From JBBQXK01 sp052387255 (lineage in GTDB: Bacteria > Pseudomonadota > Alphaproteobacteria > Rhodobacterales > Rhodobacteraceae): a DNA stretch of 47,816 bases. The notes beneath the pieces are model-generated. The model had not been told where the DNA came from and did no database searches. It worked only from the letters and a program-made list of their open reading frames with translations. Within the stretch, counting starts at the first letter, position 1. Every line of letters begins with the position of its first letter. Both the position numbers and the translations under genes were made by a program. The stretch spans positions 1 to 47,816 of the forward strand of contig JBQTJI010000002.1 in assembly GCA_052387255.1 (NCBI GenBank), read 5' to 3'. This document shows positions 8,530-16,717 of the stretch, one piece after another.

Positions 8530-8932
8530 GATTCACCTCCTGCAGGCTTTGGCGGGGGTGACGATGCGCGGGGCGGAGGAGACGAGCGGGTCGCTGTTCA
8601 GCTTTGTCGGTCTGGAGGCGCGGATCCCCGCGCGGCATCCGCTGCGCAAGATCCGGCAGGTGGTCAACGAGGCGCTGGCCAGCCTGGATGCGGAGTTCGA
8701 GGCGCTTGACACCGACTTCGGTCGTCCCTCGATCCCGCCGGAACGGCTGATCCGGGCGAGCCTGATCCAGATCCTGTTCTCGATCCGCTCCGAACGGGAG
8801 GTGATGGAGCAGATGCAGTACAACCTGCTGTTCCGCTGGTTCGTGGGCCTCGGGATCGACGATCCGGTCTGGGTGCCGACCGTGTTCACCAAGAACCGCG
8901 ACCGGCTGCTGACCACGGAGATGTCGCGGCAC
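8486..8932 (+). mobile_element. IS5-family element remnant, left end only
   Basis: The sequence from about 8486 (CAGGCTGCTGAAGAAGTC) resembles an IS terminal repeat and leads into an IS5-type transposase gene on the plus strand. The gene breaks off near 8932 where integrase sequence begins. No right end is visible, so this is a one-ended remnant whose other end was removed together with the 3' part of the integrase. Exact ends are approximate. Confidence 0.75.
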
Positions 8933-8938
8933 CGGTGA
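8564..8938 (+). pseudogene. IS5-family transposase, N-terminal fragment
   Basis: The frame gives MRGAEETSGSLFSFVGLEAR, then RPSIPPERLIRASLIQILFS and FRWFVGLGIDD, the N-terminal part of IS5-family DDE transposases. About 122 residues match; full-length members are roughly three times longer. After TKNRDRLLTTEMSR the match ends and a stop follows three codons later inside integrase DNA. The catalytic DDE domain is absent, so it cannot transpose. An earlier ATG at 8528 is in frame, but family similarity begins at 8564. Confidence 0.85.
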
Positions 8939-10356
8939 TGGCGGCGAACCCACTCACTGACCTTGCCTGATACCGCCTCGGCCCGCTTGGCAGGGTCCGT
9001 GTCGGAGCCGTCCAAGGTGAAGAACAGGTGATCCGACATGGCATCGCTGAACAGCGCCTCAATCCCCATTTCCAGAAGATGCGGATGGACGGGAATGCTG
9101 CGATAGCGCCCCGACTTGACCGACCCTGCGTCCGGCGTGATGCGAAGGCACAAGATGCCCTGTTCCGTCACAAGATCGGCCTTCCGCAGCTGCGTCACCT
9201 CGCTGATCCGCGCCCCCATGTAAGCCCCGATCCAAGGTGCCCAGCGGATGGCCAGCTTGTTCCCCGGTGCCATCCTGCCCGGCGTGGCCGGAGCGCGCAG
9301 GGCGCAGGCGAGGATTGCCTTGGCTTCGTCATCGGTGAACCCCTTGGGTCGCGTCCTGATGGTCTTGACAGCCCGCGCCTTGATCGCTTCGACGGGGTTG
9401 ACGCTGATCTTTCGCTTCCGGCGGGCAAGGGCATAGATCGCCTTCACAGCAGCAAGGTATTTCTGGCCGACTGTGCTTGCCGAAGGACCCTGTTCATGGC
9501 GCAGGTGGTCGGTCCAGTCGCTGACATTCGCTTCCGTGACCGCAGCGGCGTCATCGTGCCCCACGAAGGTGGCAAGGCTGTCCAGCTTCTGCCGAAAGTC
9601 CTGTGCCGTGCGGGGCCGCTTGCCATCCGCCAGGTGTTCCTTTTCCCAGAAGCCGAAAAGGGCCGCGAAGGTAAGACGGGGGGCTGGTGAGGTGTCCTTT
9701 GCAGGCACCTCAAAGGCCGGGTAGCGGACCGCTCCGGTGTCCGGCGAATAATCCCCTTCGGCCTTCCGCAGGTTCACCCCCGCAGCTTCGTCCATGGCCT
9801 TCGCGACCGCCTCTATCAGCGGGGTGCGGTCATCGGGGTGCAGGATGATTGTCCGTTTCGTCAACACCGCGTCCAATGCCGACCCAAATCGGTACTCTGC
9901 CATTTCCGCAGGGGTCGCTGTGTCGCCCGGCTGATGCCCCCGAAGGATGCCCGTGCCGTCCTTGATGTAGGCGTTGATCCTCATGGCGTCCTGCCAGATG
10001 CGGGGGTCGCCGGGGTCTTGGTCGTACACCCCAAGGACAAGCTGCCGGACTTCACCGGCCAAGGCCGTGCGGTCCTTGTGGGTAAGCCTCTGGGGGCCAC
10101 GGCGAATGGCACCCGAGAATGCTTCAAGCCCAGCCCAGACTTCGGCAAACCGCACCTTGGCTTCGCGCGGATCGCGGGTGCGAAGCGACAGTTTCACCTG
10201 TTGACCGATCTTCACGGGGTAGTAGGTGCCATCAACGGGCAGGGCGATTGTCAGCCCCTTGGCCCTGTCCGACAGGTCGGCAGGCACCTTTACCAGAAAG
10301 TAGCGCATCCCGGTTCGCGGGTCCGCAGTTGGATTTGCCATCCTGAGTATCGTCAT
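8933..10356 (-). pseudogene. Phage-type tyrosine integrase, C-terminally truncated
   Basis: The N-terminal part (MRYFLVKVPADLSDRAKGL) and a core-binding SAM-like domain (LATFVGHDDAAAVTEANVSD) are typical of island integrases of Rhodobacteraceae. The catalytic domain begins and has the first active-site Arg in GARISEVTQLRK and the following Lys region (AGSVKSGRYRSIPVHP). The frame leaves integrase sequence after GKVSEWVRRH and runs antisense through the IS remnant. The HxxR box and nucleophilic Tyr are lost, so the enzyme should be inactive. It would normally recombine the island at the adjacent tRNA-Thr. Start may be 10356 or 10341. Confidence 0.88.
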
Positions 10357-10436
10357 GGTTTACCCGTCCGGTTTACGCAGACGGCTTGCCTAAGCCCTTG
10401 TTTATCAAGGTTCTGTGCGATTTCAATGCGGTAAAA

Positions 10437-10511
<75 letters not shown>

Positions 10512-10671
10512 GCCTGATCCGGGGTGGGGGCACCGGGGACGGCGGGGACATAGCCGCGTTCGGAAGGTGGCGCAAGGGTCTATCGGGACGGACGCGGCTC
10601 GGGGCGGGCAGCGTGGCCCGGCTGGACCCGCCGACTGGACCCGGCGACGGGCCTGCGCTAGGAAGGGGCGC

Positions 10672-10869
10672 ATGGTTCCGCCTGTAGATCCCGCCGAAGC
10701 CGCTCCGATGCCTGCCCAGGCCCCCGTGGCCGCACGGCAGGCCCGGCTGGCTGCGGCGCTCAAGGCCAACATCGCGCGGCGCAAGGCCCAGGCCGGAGCG
10801 CGGCAGGGCAGGGCGGGCGACGGCCAGGACGACGACTTTGACGGCAACGACACAAACACGGCGGGCTGA
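10672..10869 (+). CDS. Small conserved protein upstream of murA
   Basis: A 65-aa protein starting MVPPVDPAEAAPMPAQ, with a basic helical centre (LAAALKANIARRKAQA) and an acidic tail (DGQDDDFDGNDTN). The ATG at 10672 is preceded by AGGAAGG. Short proteins with a similar LKANIARRKAQ motif precede murA in related bacteria as I recall, but no function is known to me. It ends 6 bp before murA, so the two are probably co-transcribed. No membrane segment or signal peptide. Confidence 0.7.
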   Translation: MVPPVDPAEAAPMPAQAPVAARQARLAAALKANIARRKAQAGARQGRAGDGQDDDFDGNDTNTAG

Positions 10870-10875
10870 GGCAGC

Positions 10876-12144
10876 ATGGATTCGATCCTGATCAGGGGAA
10901 ACGGGGCACTGAACGGGGTGATCCCCATCGCGGGGGCCAAGAATGCCTGCCTCACGCTGATGCCCGCGACGCTGCTGTCGGAAGAGCCGCTGACGCTGAC
11001 CAATGCACCCCGGCTGTCCGACATCCGCACGATGACGCAGCTGCTGCAGTCGCTGGGGTCGGAAGTGGCCAGCTTGCAGGGCGGCCAGGTGCTGGCGCTG
11101 TCGTCGCATGGCCTGACGTCGCACCGAGCCGACTATGACATCGTGCGCAAGATGCGGGCCTCGATCCTGGTCTTGGGGCCGCTTCTGGCGCGCGACGGGC
11201 ATGCCGTCGTGTCGTTGCCCGGCGGCTGCGCCATCGGCGCGCGGCCCGTGGATCTGCACCTCAAGGCGCTTGAGTCCCTCGGTGCGGTGATGGACCTGCG
11301 CGACGGCTATGTGCACGCATCGGTGCCGGGCGGGCGGCTCAAGGGCGCGGTGATCGAGTTTCCCTTCGTCTCGGTCGGGGCCACCGAAAACGCGCTGCTG
11401 GCGGCAACCCTGGCCAAGGGCACCACGGTGATCCGCAACGCCGCGCGCGAGCCCGAGATCGTGGACCTGGCGCAATGCCTGCGCCGCATGGGCGCAGAGG
11501 TCGAGGGCGAAGGGACGTCGACGATCACCATCCAGGGCGTCGACCGTCTGTCCGGGGCGACGCATCCGGTGGTCGCGGACCGGATCGAACTGGGCACCTA
11601 CATGCTGGCCCCCGCGATCTGCGGCGGCACGGTCGAATGCATCGGCGGCAGGCTGGACCTGGTGGGTGCCTTTGCCGCCAAGCTGGACGCGGCCGGCGTG
11701 TCGGTCAGCGAGACCGAGCGCGGCCTCATGGTCACGCGCAACAACGGGCGGGTCCGGGCGGTCGATGTGGTGACCGAACCCTTCCCCGGTTTCCCGACCG
11801 ACCTTCAGGCGCAGATGATGGCGCTGCTGTGCACCGCCGAGGGCACCTCGGTGCTGGAGGAGCGCATCTTCGAGAACCGCTTCATGCATGCGCCCGAACT
11901 GATGCGGATGGGGGCGAAGATCGACGTGCACGGCGGGACCGCGCGGGTGACGGGGGTCGAGCGGTTGCGCGGCGCGCCGGTGATGGCGACCGACCTGCGG
12001 GCAAGCGTGTCGCTGATCCTGGCGGGTCTGGCAGCCGAGGGCGAAACCGTGGTCAGCCGGGTCTACCACCTCGACCGGGGGTACGAACGGGTCGAGGCCA
12101 AGCTGTCGGCCTGCGGGGCAAAGATCGAGCGGATCGCGGCATGA
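10876..12144 (+). CDS. murA: UDP-N-acetylglucosamine 1-carboxyvinyltransferase
   Basis: MurA transfers enolpyruvate from PEP to UDP-GlcNAc, the first committed step of peptidoglycan synthesis in the cytoplasm. The 422-aa protein opens MDSILIRGNGALNGVIPIAG and contains AGAKNACL near 19-26. The catalytic Cys is Cys118 in LPGGCAIGARPVDLHL, so the enzyme is of the fosfomycin-sensitive Cys type. Length is standard. A GAGG ribosome-binding sequence precedes the ATG. The stop overlaps the DUF2948 start by 4 bp, giving the murA - DUF2948 - hisD order seen in relatives. Confidence 0.97.
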   Translation: MDSILIRGNGALNGVIPIAGAKNACLTLMPATLLSEEPLTLTNAPRLSDIRTMTQLLQSLGSEVASLQGGQVLALSSHGLTSHRADYDIVRKMRASILVLGPLLARDGHAVVSLPGGCAIGARPVDLHLKALESLGAVMDLRDGYVHASVPGGRLKGAVIEFPFVSVGATENALLAATLAKGTTVIRNAAREPEIVDLAQCLRRMGAEVEGEGTSTITIQGVDRLSGATHPVVADRIELGTYMLAPAICGGTVECIGGRLDLVGAFAAKLDAAGVSVSETERGLMVTRNNGRVRAVDVVTEPFPGFPTDLQAQMMALLCTAEGTSVLEERIFENRFMHAPELMRMGAKIDVHGGTARVTGVERLRGAPVMATDLRASVSLILAGLAAEGETVVSRVYHLDRGYERVEAKLSACGAKIERIAA

Positions 12145-12617
12145 CCCGCGACGCGCGGTTCGAGGACGGGGCAGAGCGCCCGCTGCACCTTGTGGCGCGC
12201 GACGGGGCCGATATCGAGGTCGTCTCGACCCTGATCCAGGACGCCGTCCTCGGCATCGGCGACATGACCTGGGACCGCAGGCGGCGGCGCTTTGCCCTGC
12301 TGGTCAACCGTTTCCGCTGGGAAGACCGGGCCTCGGCCGAGGCGGACCGGCGGACCTACGAACGGGTCCGCGCCATGCTGGTGGCCGAGGATGTGACGGC
12401 GGTGCGGACGATGGGGATCGACCGGGGCGACGGCGAGGCGGTGCTGTCGGTGCTGTCGGTGGCCTTTGCGCCGGGGCCGGACGGCACCGGCACGCTGACG
12501 GTCACGCTGGCGGGCGACGGGGCGGTGGCCCTGGAGGTCGAGGCGCTGGAGGTCACGCTCAGGGACGTGACCCGCCCCTATGCCGCCCCATCGGGCAAGA
12601 TGCCGTCGCACGGGTAA
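12141..12617 (+). CDS. DUF2948 family protein
   Basis: A 158-aa protein matching the DUF2948 family that lies between murA and hisD in Rhodobacterales. Visible features are DRRRRRFALLVNRFRWED near residues 48-65 and a C-terminal LRDVTRPYAAPSGKMPSHG, both family-typical. Its biochemical role is not known to me. It starts inside the murA stop codon (ATGA overlap), so it is translationally coupled to murA. No signal peptide or membrane segment is seen. Confidence 0.85.
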   Translation: MTRDARFEDGAERPLHLVARDGADIEVVSTLIQDAVLGIGDMTWDRRRRRFALLVNRFRWEDRASAEADRRTYERVRAMLVAEDVTAVRTMGIDRGDGEAVLSVLSVAFAPGPDGTGTLTVTLAGDGAVALEVEALEVTLRDVTRPYAAPSGKMPSHG

Positions 12618-12654
12618 TCGCGCCGGTTGACCCAGCCCGGGGGATGCCGCCTCG

Positions 12655-12706
12655 GGGGGGATCGACCCCCCTCTCGGTGGCCCTGCCGGGGACCTTGCCG
12701 GGCAGG
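12655..12706 (+). terminator. Two GC hairpins between DUF2948 and hisD
   Basis: GGGGGG-ATCGA-CCCCCC at 12655-12671 and CCTGCC...GGCAGG near 12682-12706 form consecutive stems in the 194-bp gap. Neither has a U-tract. They may attenuate read-through from murA into hisD. Confidence 0.4.
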
Positions 12707-12811
12707 GCGGTCCGGGCGAAACGGTGTCGGGCGACGCGATGGGATCTGCGGGCCGTTGAGGGCCGGGCCGTCCCGCGCTAAGGGGGCGGCAGTCCATCGG
12801 AGTGCTTCGCC

Positions 12812-14113
12812 ATGCCCCAATTCCTGACCACGACCGATGCGGGCTTCGAGGCGGCCTTCGCCGCGCTTCTGGGGCACAAGCGCGAAGCGGACGAAGACGT
12901 CGACGCCACCGTCGCCGCGATCATCGCCGACGTACGGGCGCGCGGCGACGATGCGCTGGTCGACCTGACCCGCCGCTTCGACCGGCTGGACCTGTCCCCC
13001 GCCACGCTGGCCTTCTCGGCGGACGAGATCGAGGCCGCCTGTGCCCGTGTCGCGCCAGAGGATGCGGCGGCGCTGGACCTGGCCGCCAACCGCATCCGCG
13101 CCTACCACGCCCGGCAGATGCCGCAGGATGCGTCCTGGACCGATGACAGCGGCGCGACGCTGGGCTGGCGGTGGACGCCCGTATCGGCGGCGGGGCTGTA
13201 TGTGCCGGGGGGGACGGCGTCCTACCCGTCGTCGGTCCTGATGAACGCGATCCCGGCGCGGGTGGCGGGGGTCGGGCGGCTGGTCATCGCCGTGCCGACG
13301 CCGGACGGCGTGGTCAATCCGCTGGTGCTGATGGCGGCGCGGCTGGCGGGGGTGAACACGGTCTATCGCATCGGGGGCGCTCAGGCGATCGCGGCGCTGG
13401 CTTACGGGACCGCGACGATTGCCCCGGTCGACAAGATCACCGGCCCCGGCAACGCCTGGGTCGCTGCCGCCAAGCGGCGGGTCTTCGGGCGGGTGGGGAT
13501 CGACATGATCGCGGGGCCGTCCGAGATCCTGGTGATCGCCGACAAGGACAACGACCCCGACTGGATCGCGCTCGACCTGCTGAGCCAGGCCGAACACGAC
13601 GACAGCGCACAGTCCATCCTGATCACGACGGATGCCGCCCTTGGCGGTGCGGTGGCCGCGTCGGTGGGCAGGTACCTGGCAACGCTGGACCGCCGCGCCA
13701 TCGCCGGGGCCTCGTGGCGCGCCCATGGCGCGGTCATCACCGTGCGCGACCTGCCCGAGGCCGCGGCCCTGGCCGACCGCATCGCCGCCGAGCATCTCGA
13801 ACTCTGCGTCGCCGACCCCGAGGGCCTGGCCGCGCGGATCACCCATGCCGGTGCCATTTTCCTGGGGGCCTGGACGCCCGAGGCCATCGGCGACTACGTC
13901 GGCGGCCCGAACCATGTGCTGCCGACCGCGCGGTCGGCGCGGTTTTCGTCCGGCCTGTCGGTGCTGGATTTCATGAAGCGCACGACGATGGCGCGGATGA
14001 CGCCCGCCGCCTTGGCCGCCATCGGCCCCGCCGCCGAGCGGCTGGCGCAGTCCGAAAGCCTGCAGGCCCATGGCCTGTCGGTGCGCGCGCGCCTCGACCG
14101 CCTGAACGGATGA
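12812..14113 (+). CDS. hisD: Histidinol dehydrogenase
   Basis: Catalyses the last two steps of histidine synthesis, L-histidinol to L-histidine with two NAD+. The 433-aa protein keeps the zinc ligands Gln259 and His262 (LSQAEHDDSAQS), Asp361 (GDYVGGPNHVLPT) and His420 (LQAHGLSV), and the catalytic Glu-His pair 327-328 (AAEHLELC). These match the biosynthetic enzyme, unlike the HisD-like gene at 33.4 kb. In relatives hisD is followed by the UPF0262 gene, as I recall; here a sugar regulator follows and UPF0262 is 17 kb away. Confidence 0.97.
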   Translation: MPQFLTTTDAGFEAAFAALLGHKREADEDVDATVAAIIADVRARGDDALVDLTRRFDRLDLSPATLAFSADEIEAACARVAPEDAAALDLAANRIRAYHARQMPQDASWTDDSGATLGWRWTPVSAAGLYVPGGTASYPSSVLMNAIPARVAGVGRLVIAVPTPDGVVNPLVLMAARLAGVNTVYRIGGAQAIAALAYGTATIAPVDKITGPGNAWVAAAKRRVFGRVGIDMIAGPSEILVIADKDNDPDWIALDLLSQAEHDDSAQSILITTDAALGGAVAASVGRYLATLDRRAIAGASWRAHGAVITVRDLPEAAALADRIAAEHLELCVADPEGLAARITHAGAIFLGAWTPEAIGDYVGGPNHVLPTARSARFSSGLSVLDFMKRTTMARMTPAALAAIGPAAERLAQSESLQAHGLSVRARLDRLNG

Positions 14114-14188
14114 GCATTTGCCCCGCCACAGGGCATTTGCATGACGGCGCGATTCCCCCCAGATTGCCTCGATGGGGACGAGGGACCG

Positions 14189-15139
14189 ATGAAACGTCAC
14201 GAGTACGAACCGACCTTGCAGGACGAGGCCGCGCGGGCGGGCTGGCTTTACTATGCGGGCGGCCTGACGCAGGACCAGATCGCGACCGAACTGGGTGTCA
14301 GCCGCCAGCGGGCGCAGCGCCTGGTCAGCCGGGCCATGGCCGAGGGACTGGTGCACGTGCGCCTCAACCACCGGATCGGGGCCTGCCTGGACCTCGAGGC
14401 GCGGCTGACCGACCGTTACGCCCTGACGCGGTGCCGGGTCGCGCCCGATTTCGGTCCCGGCGGCGACACCGCCCGCGCCATCGCGCAAAGCGCCGCGTCG
14501 GAGCTTGAGCGCGTCCTGCGCGAGCCGGCACCCCAGGTCATCGCCTTTGGCACGGGTCGCGCCCTGCGCGCCATGGCCGAAGAATTCACCCCCCCCGACG
14601 CGCGCCACCACCGCATCGTGTCGCTTCTGGGGAACATCGGCCCGGACGGGTCGGCCACGCTCTACGACGTGATCCGGCGGGTCGCCGAGAAACTGACGGC
14701 GAAGTATTTTCCGATGCCGGTCCCGGTGCTGTCCGACACGCCCGAAGAGCGCGCCTTCTTCTTTCACCTGCGCCCGGTGCAGGCCGTCGTCGCCCTGGCA
14801 CAGCAGGCCGACGTGACCTTCGTGGGCGTGGGCCAGATGAACGACGATGCGCCGCTGTTCGCCGACGGGTTCGTCACCCGCGCAGAACTGGCCGAGCTGC
14901 AGGCGCTGGGGGCGGCGGGCGAGATCGCGAGCTGGGTCTATGATGCCCAGGGCCGCTATATCGACGTCGCGCGGAATGCGCTGATCGGGTCGGTCCGGGT
15001 CGAACCCCACAGCAGCCGCGCGGTCATCGGGGTGGCGGCGGGACCCAGCAAGGTGGCCGCCCTGCGCGGGGCCCTGACCGGGCGGATCATCAACGGGCTT
15101 GTCACCGACGAATCCACGGCGATTGCCCTGCTGACCTGA
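14189..15139 (+). CDS. SorC/DeoR-type sugar-binding transcriptional regulator
   Basis: A 316-aa protein with an N-terminal helix-turn-helix (GLTQDQIATELGVSRQRAQR) and a C-terminal sugar-phosphate-binding SorC domain (VIAFGTGRALRAMAEE, VTFVGVGQMNDDAP, LVTDESTA). The start at 14189 follows a GGGGACGAGGG ribosome-binding stretch; an upstream in-frame ATG (14141) is less likely. It is encoded directly before the polyol transport operon in the same direction and most likely controls it, as SmoC-type regulators do. Tandem operator-like sites lie between it and smoE. Confidence 0.88.
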   Translation: MKRHEYEPTLQDEAARAGWLYYAGGLTQDQIATELGVSRQRAQRLVSRAMAEGLVHVRLNHRIGACLDLEARLTDRYALTRCRVAPDFGPGGDTARAIAQSAASELERVLREPAPQVIAFGTGRALRAMAEEFTPPDARHHRIVSLLGNIGPDGSATLYDVIRRVAEKLTAKYFPMPVPVLSDTPEERAFFFHLRPVQAVVALAQQADVTFVGVGQMNDDAPLFADGFVTRAELAELQALGAAGEIASWVYDAQGRYIDVARNALIGSVRVEPHSSRAVIGVAAGPSKVAALRGALTGRIINGLVTDESTAIALLT

Positions 15140-15185
15140 CTGCGCATGCAGCGACGAATTGCTGCGGCGCGGCGCAGGTTTGCCG

Positions 15186-15240
15186 TTGACTTTGACCCGA
15201 GTCTGGATGAGTAATCGCTCATGCAATGGGCAGTTGCTCA
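15186..15240 (+). promoter_or_regulatory. smo operon promoter with tandem operator
   Basis: TTGACT (15186-15191) and AGTAAT (15210-15215) form a possible -35/-10 pair with 18-bp spacing. TGAGTAATCGCTCA (15208-15221) overlaps the -10, and TGGGCAGTTGCTCA (15227-15240) follows 19 bp later in the same orientation. The two 14-mers agree at 10 of 14 positions and all four differences are transitions. This is the layout of a repressor operator, probably for the upstream SorC-type protein. Confidence 0.55.
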
Positions 15241-15260
15241 CTGCCAAGGGAGGGAATCAC

Positions 15261-16574
15261 ATGACCATGACGATGCGGGCGCTGATGGGCGCTTGCGCGG
15301 TGGCAGCGCTTGCCAGCGCCGCCGCTGCGGAAACCACGATCACCGTCGCGACCGTGAACAACGGCGACATGATCCGGATGCAGGGCCTGATGGACGACTT
15401 CTATGCCAAGCACCCCGACATCAAGGTCGAGTGGGTGACGCTGGAAGAGAACGTCCTGCGCCAGAACATCACCAACGACATCGCCACCGGCGGCGGCCAG
15501 TACGACGTGATGACCATCGGCACCTACGAGGTTCCGATCTGGGGCAAGCTCGGCTGGCTGGAAAGCCTGAACGACCTGCCCGCCGACTATGACATCGACG
15601 ACCTTCTGCCCGCCATCCGCGGCGGCCTGACGGTGGACGGCAACCTGCTGGCATCGCCCTTCTATGGCGAATCGTCCTTCGTGAACTACCGCAAGGATCT
15701 GGCCGAAAAGGCCGGGATCACGATCCCCGACGCGCCCACCTGGGACGACATCAAGGCCGCAGCCGCCGCGATGACCGACACCGAGGCCGGCATCTACGGC
15801 ATCTGCCTGCGCGGCAAGGCGGGCTGGGGCGAGAACATGGCCTTCCTGACCACCATGGCGAACAGCTATGGCGCGCGCTGGTTCGACGAAAACTGGCAGC
15901 CCCAGTTCGACCAGCCGGAATGGAAAGCGGTGATGACCGACTACGTCGAGTTGCTGACCAAGTACGGTCCGCCCGGCGCGTCGAACAACGGCTACAACGA
16001 GAATCTGACGCTCTCGCTGCAGGGCAAGTGCGCGATGCGCATGGACGCCACGGTGTCGGCCGGTTCGCTGACCGACCCCAAGCAGTCTGAGTTTGCCGAC
16101 AAGGTCGGTTTTGCCCTGGCACCCGACGCAGGGCTTGGCAAGCGGGCCAACTGGCTCTGGGCCTGGTCGCTGGCCATCCCGGCATCGTCGGACAGCAAGG
16201 ATGCCGCCAAGACCTTCATCAACTGGGCGACCAACAAGGACTATCTGGCCCTTGTCGCGTCCAAGGAAGGCTGGGCCAACGTTCCTCCGGGCACGCGCAC
16301 CTCGCTCTACGCGAACCCGGAATATGCGGCGCTGTCCTTTGCCAAGCTGACGATCGACTCGATCAACGCGGCGGATCCGACCAACCCGGCGACCAAGCCG
16401 GTTCCCTACGTCGGCGTGCAGTTCGTGGCGATCCCCGAGTTTGCGGGCCTTGCGACCTCGGTCGGCGAAATCTTCTCGGCGGCACTTGCCGGACAGAAGA
16501 CGGTCGACGAGGCACTTGCCGAAGCCCAGGCGCTGGCCGTCGATGAAATGACCTCGGCCGGCTACATCAAGTAA
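15261..16574 (+). CDS. smoE: Sorbitol/mannitol ABC transporter substrate-binding protein
   Basis: The periplasmic receptor of a polyol importer, 437 aa, the length of Rhodobacter SmoE. A Sec signal peptide (MTMTMRALMGACAVAALASA) ends in an AAA-type cleavage site before ETTITVATVNNGDMIRMQ. The mature part is a family 1 extracellular solute-binding protein (ITNDIATGGGQYDVMTIGTY; LWAWSLAIPASSDSKDAAK). The ATG at 15261 is chosen because GGGAGGG lies 6 bp upstream and the signal peptide starts there; the frame is open further upstream. A strong hairpin follows the gene and probably sets a higher level of this protein than of the permeases. Confidence 0.93.
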   Translation: MTMTMRALMGACAVAALASAAAAETTITVATVNNGDMIRMQGLMDDFYAKHPDIKVEWVTLEENVLRQNITNDIATGGGQYDVMTIGTYEVPIWGKLGWLESLNDLPADYDIDDLLPAIRGGLTVDGNLLASPFYGESSFVNYRKDLAEKAGITIPDAPTWDDIKAAAAAMTDTEAGIYGICLRGKAGWGENMAFLTTMANSYGARWFDENWQPQFDQPEWKAVMTDYVELLTKYGPPGASNNGYNENLTLSLQGKCAMRMDATVSAGSLTDPKQSEFADKVGFALAPDAGLGKRANWLWAWSLAIPASSDSKDAAKTFINWATNKDYLALVASKEGWANVPPGTRTSLYANPEYAALSFAKLTIDSINAADPTNPATKPVPYVGVQFVAIPEFAGLATSVGEIFSAALAGQKTVDEALAEAQALAVDEMTSAGYIK

Positions 16575-16593
16575 GCCGCGCCGACGCACCAAA

Positions 16594-16625
16594 GGGACCG
16601 GCCCGCCAAGGTCCGGGCCGGTCCC
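16594..16625 (+). terminator. Strong hairpin between smoE and smoF
   Basis: GGGACCGGCCCG and CGGGCCGGTCCC pair perfectly over 12 bp with an 8-nt loop, followed by a C-run rather than a U-run. The position after a binding-protein gene and before its permeases suggests partial termination or 3'-end protection of smoE mRNA. Confidence 0.6.
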
Positions 16626-16717
16626 CCCCCCGCGCGATCCCTGTTGCGCACCGCCCCGTTTCCCTGTCCGCTGCACCCCTGCCTGCCGGTTCACGCCGTT
16701 TCTGGGAGAGCGCCCCC

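Larger units (their letters stand above)
1..10436. other. Genomic island at tRNA-Thr carrying CRISPR-Cas (left end outside window)
   Basis: The tRNA-Thr gene at 10437-10511 is on the minus strand with its 3' end facing left. A phage-type integrase begins 80 bp beyond that 3' end, the usual geometry of an island integrated at a tRNA. Everything to the left (IS remnant, cas operon, array) is accessory and looks less GC-rich than the core genes to the right. The other attachment site, a direct repeat of the tRNA 3' end, was not seen in the window and should lie further left. The island call is inference from this arrangement; the boundary at the tRNA is the best supported part. Confidence 0.7.

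Noticed and set aside
8486..8938. Intact IS5 insertion
   Set aside because: No right end, and the catalytic domain of the transposase is missing.
12578..15247. An 889-codon antisense open frame over hisD and the SorC regulator
   Set aside because: High GC leaves long antisense frames. The sense strand encodes well-conserved proteins with intact catalytic residues.
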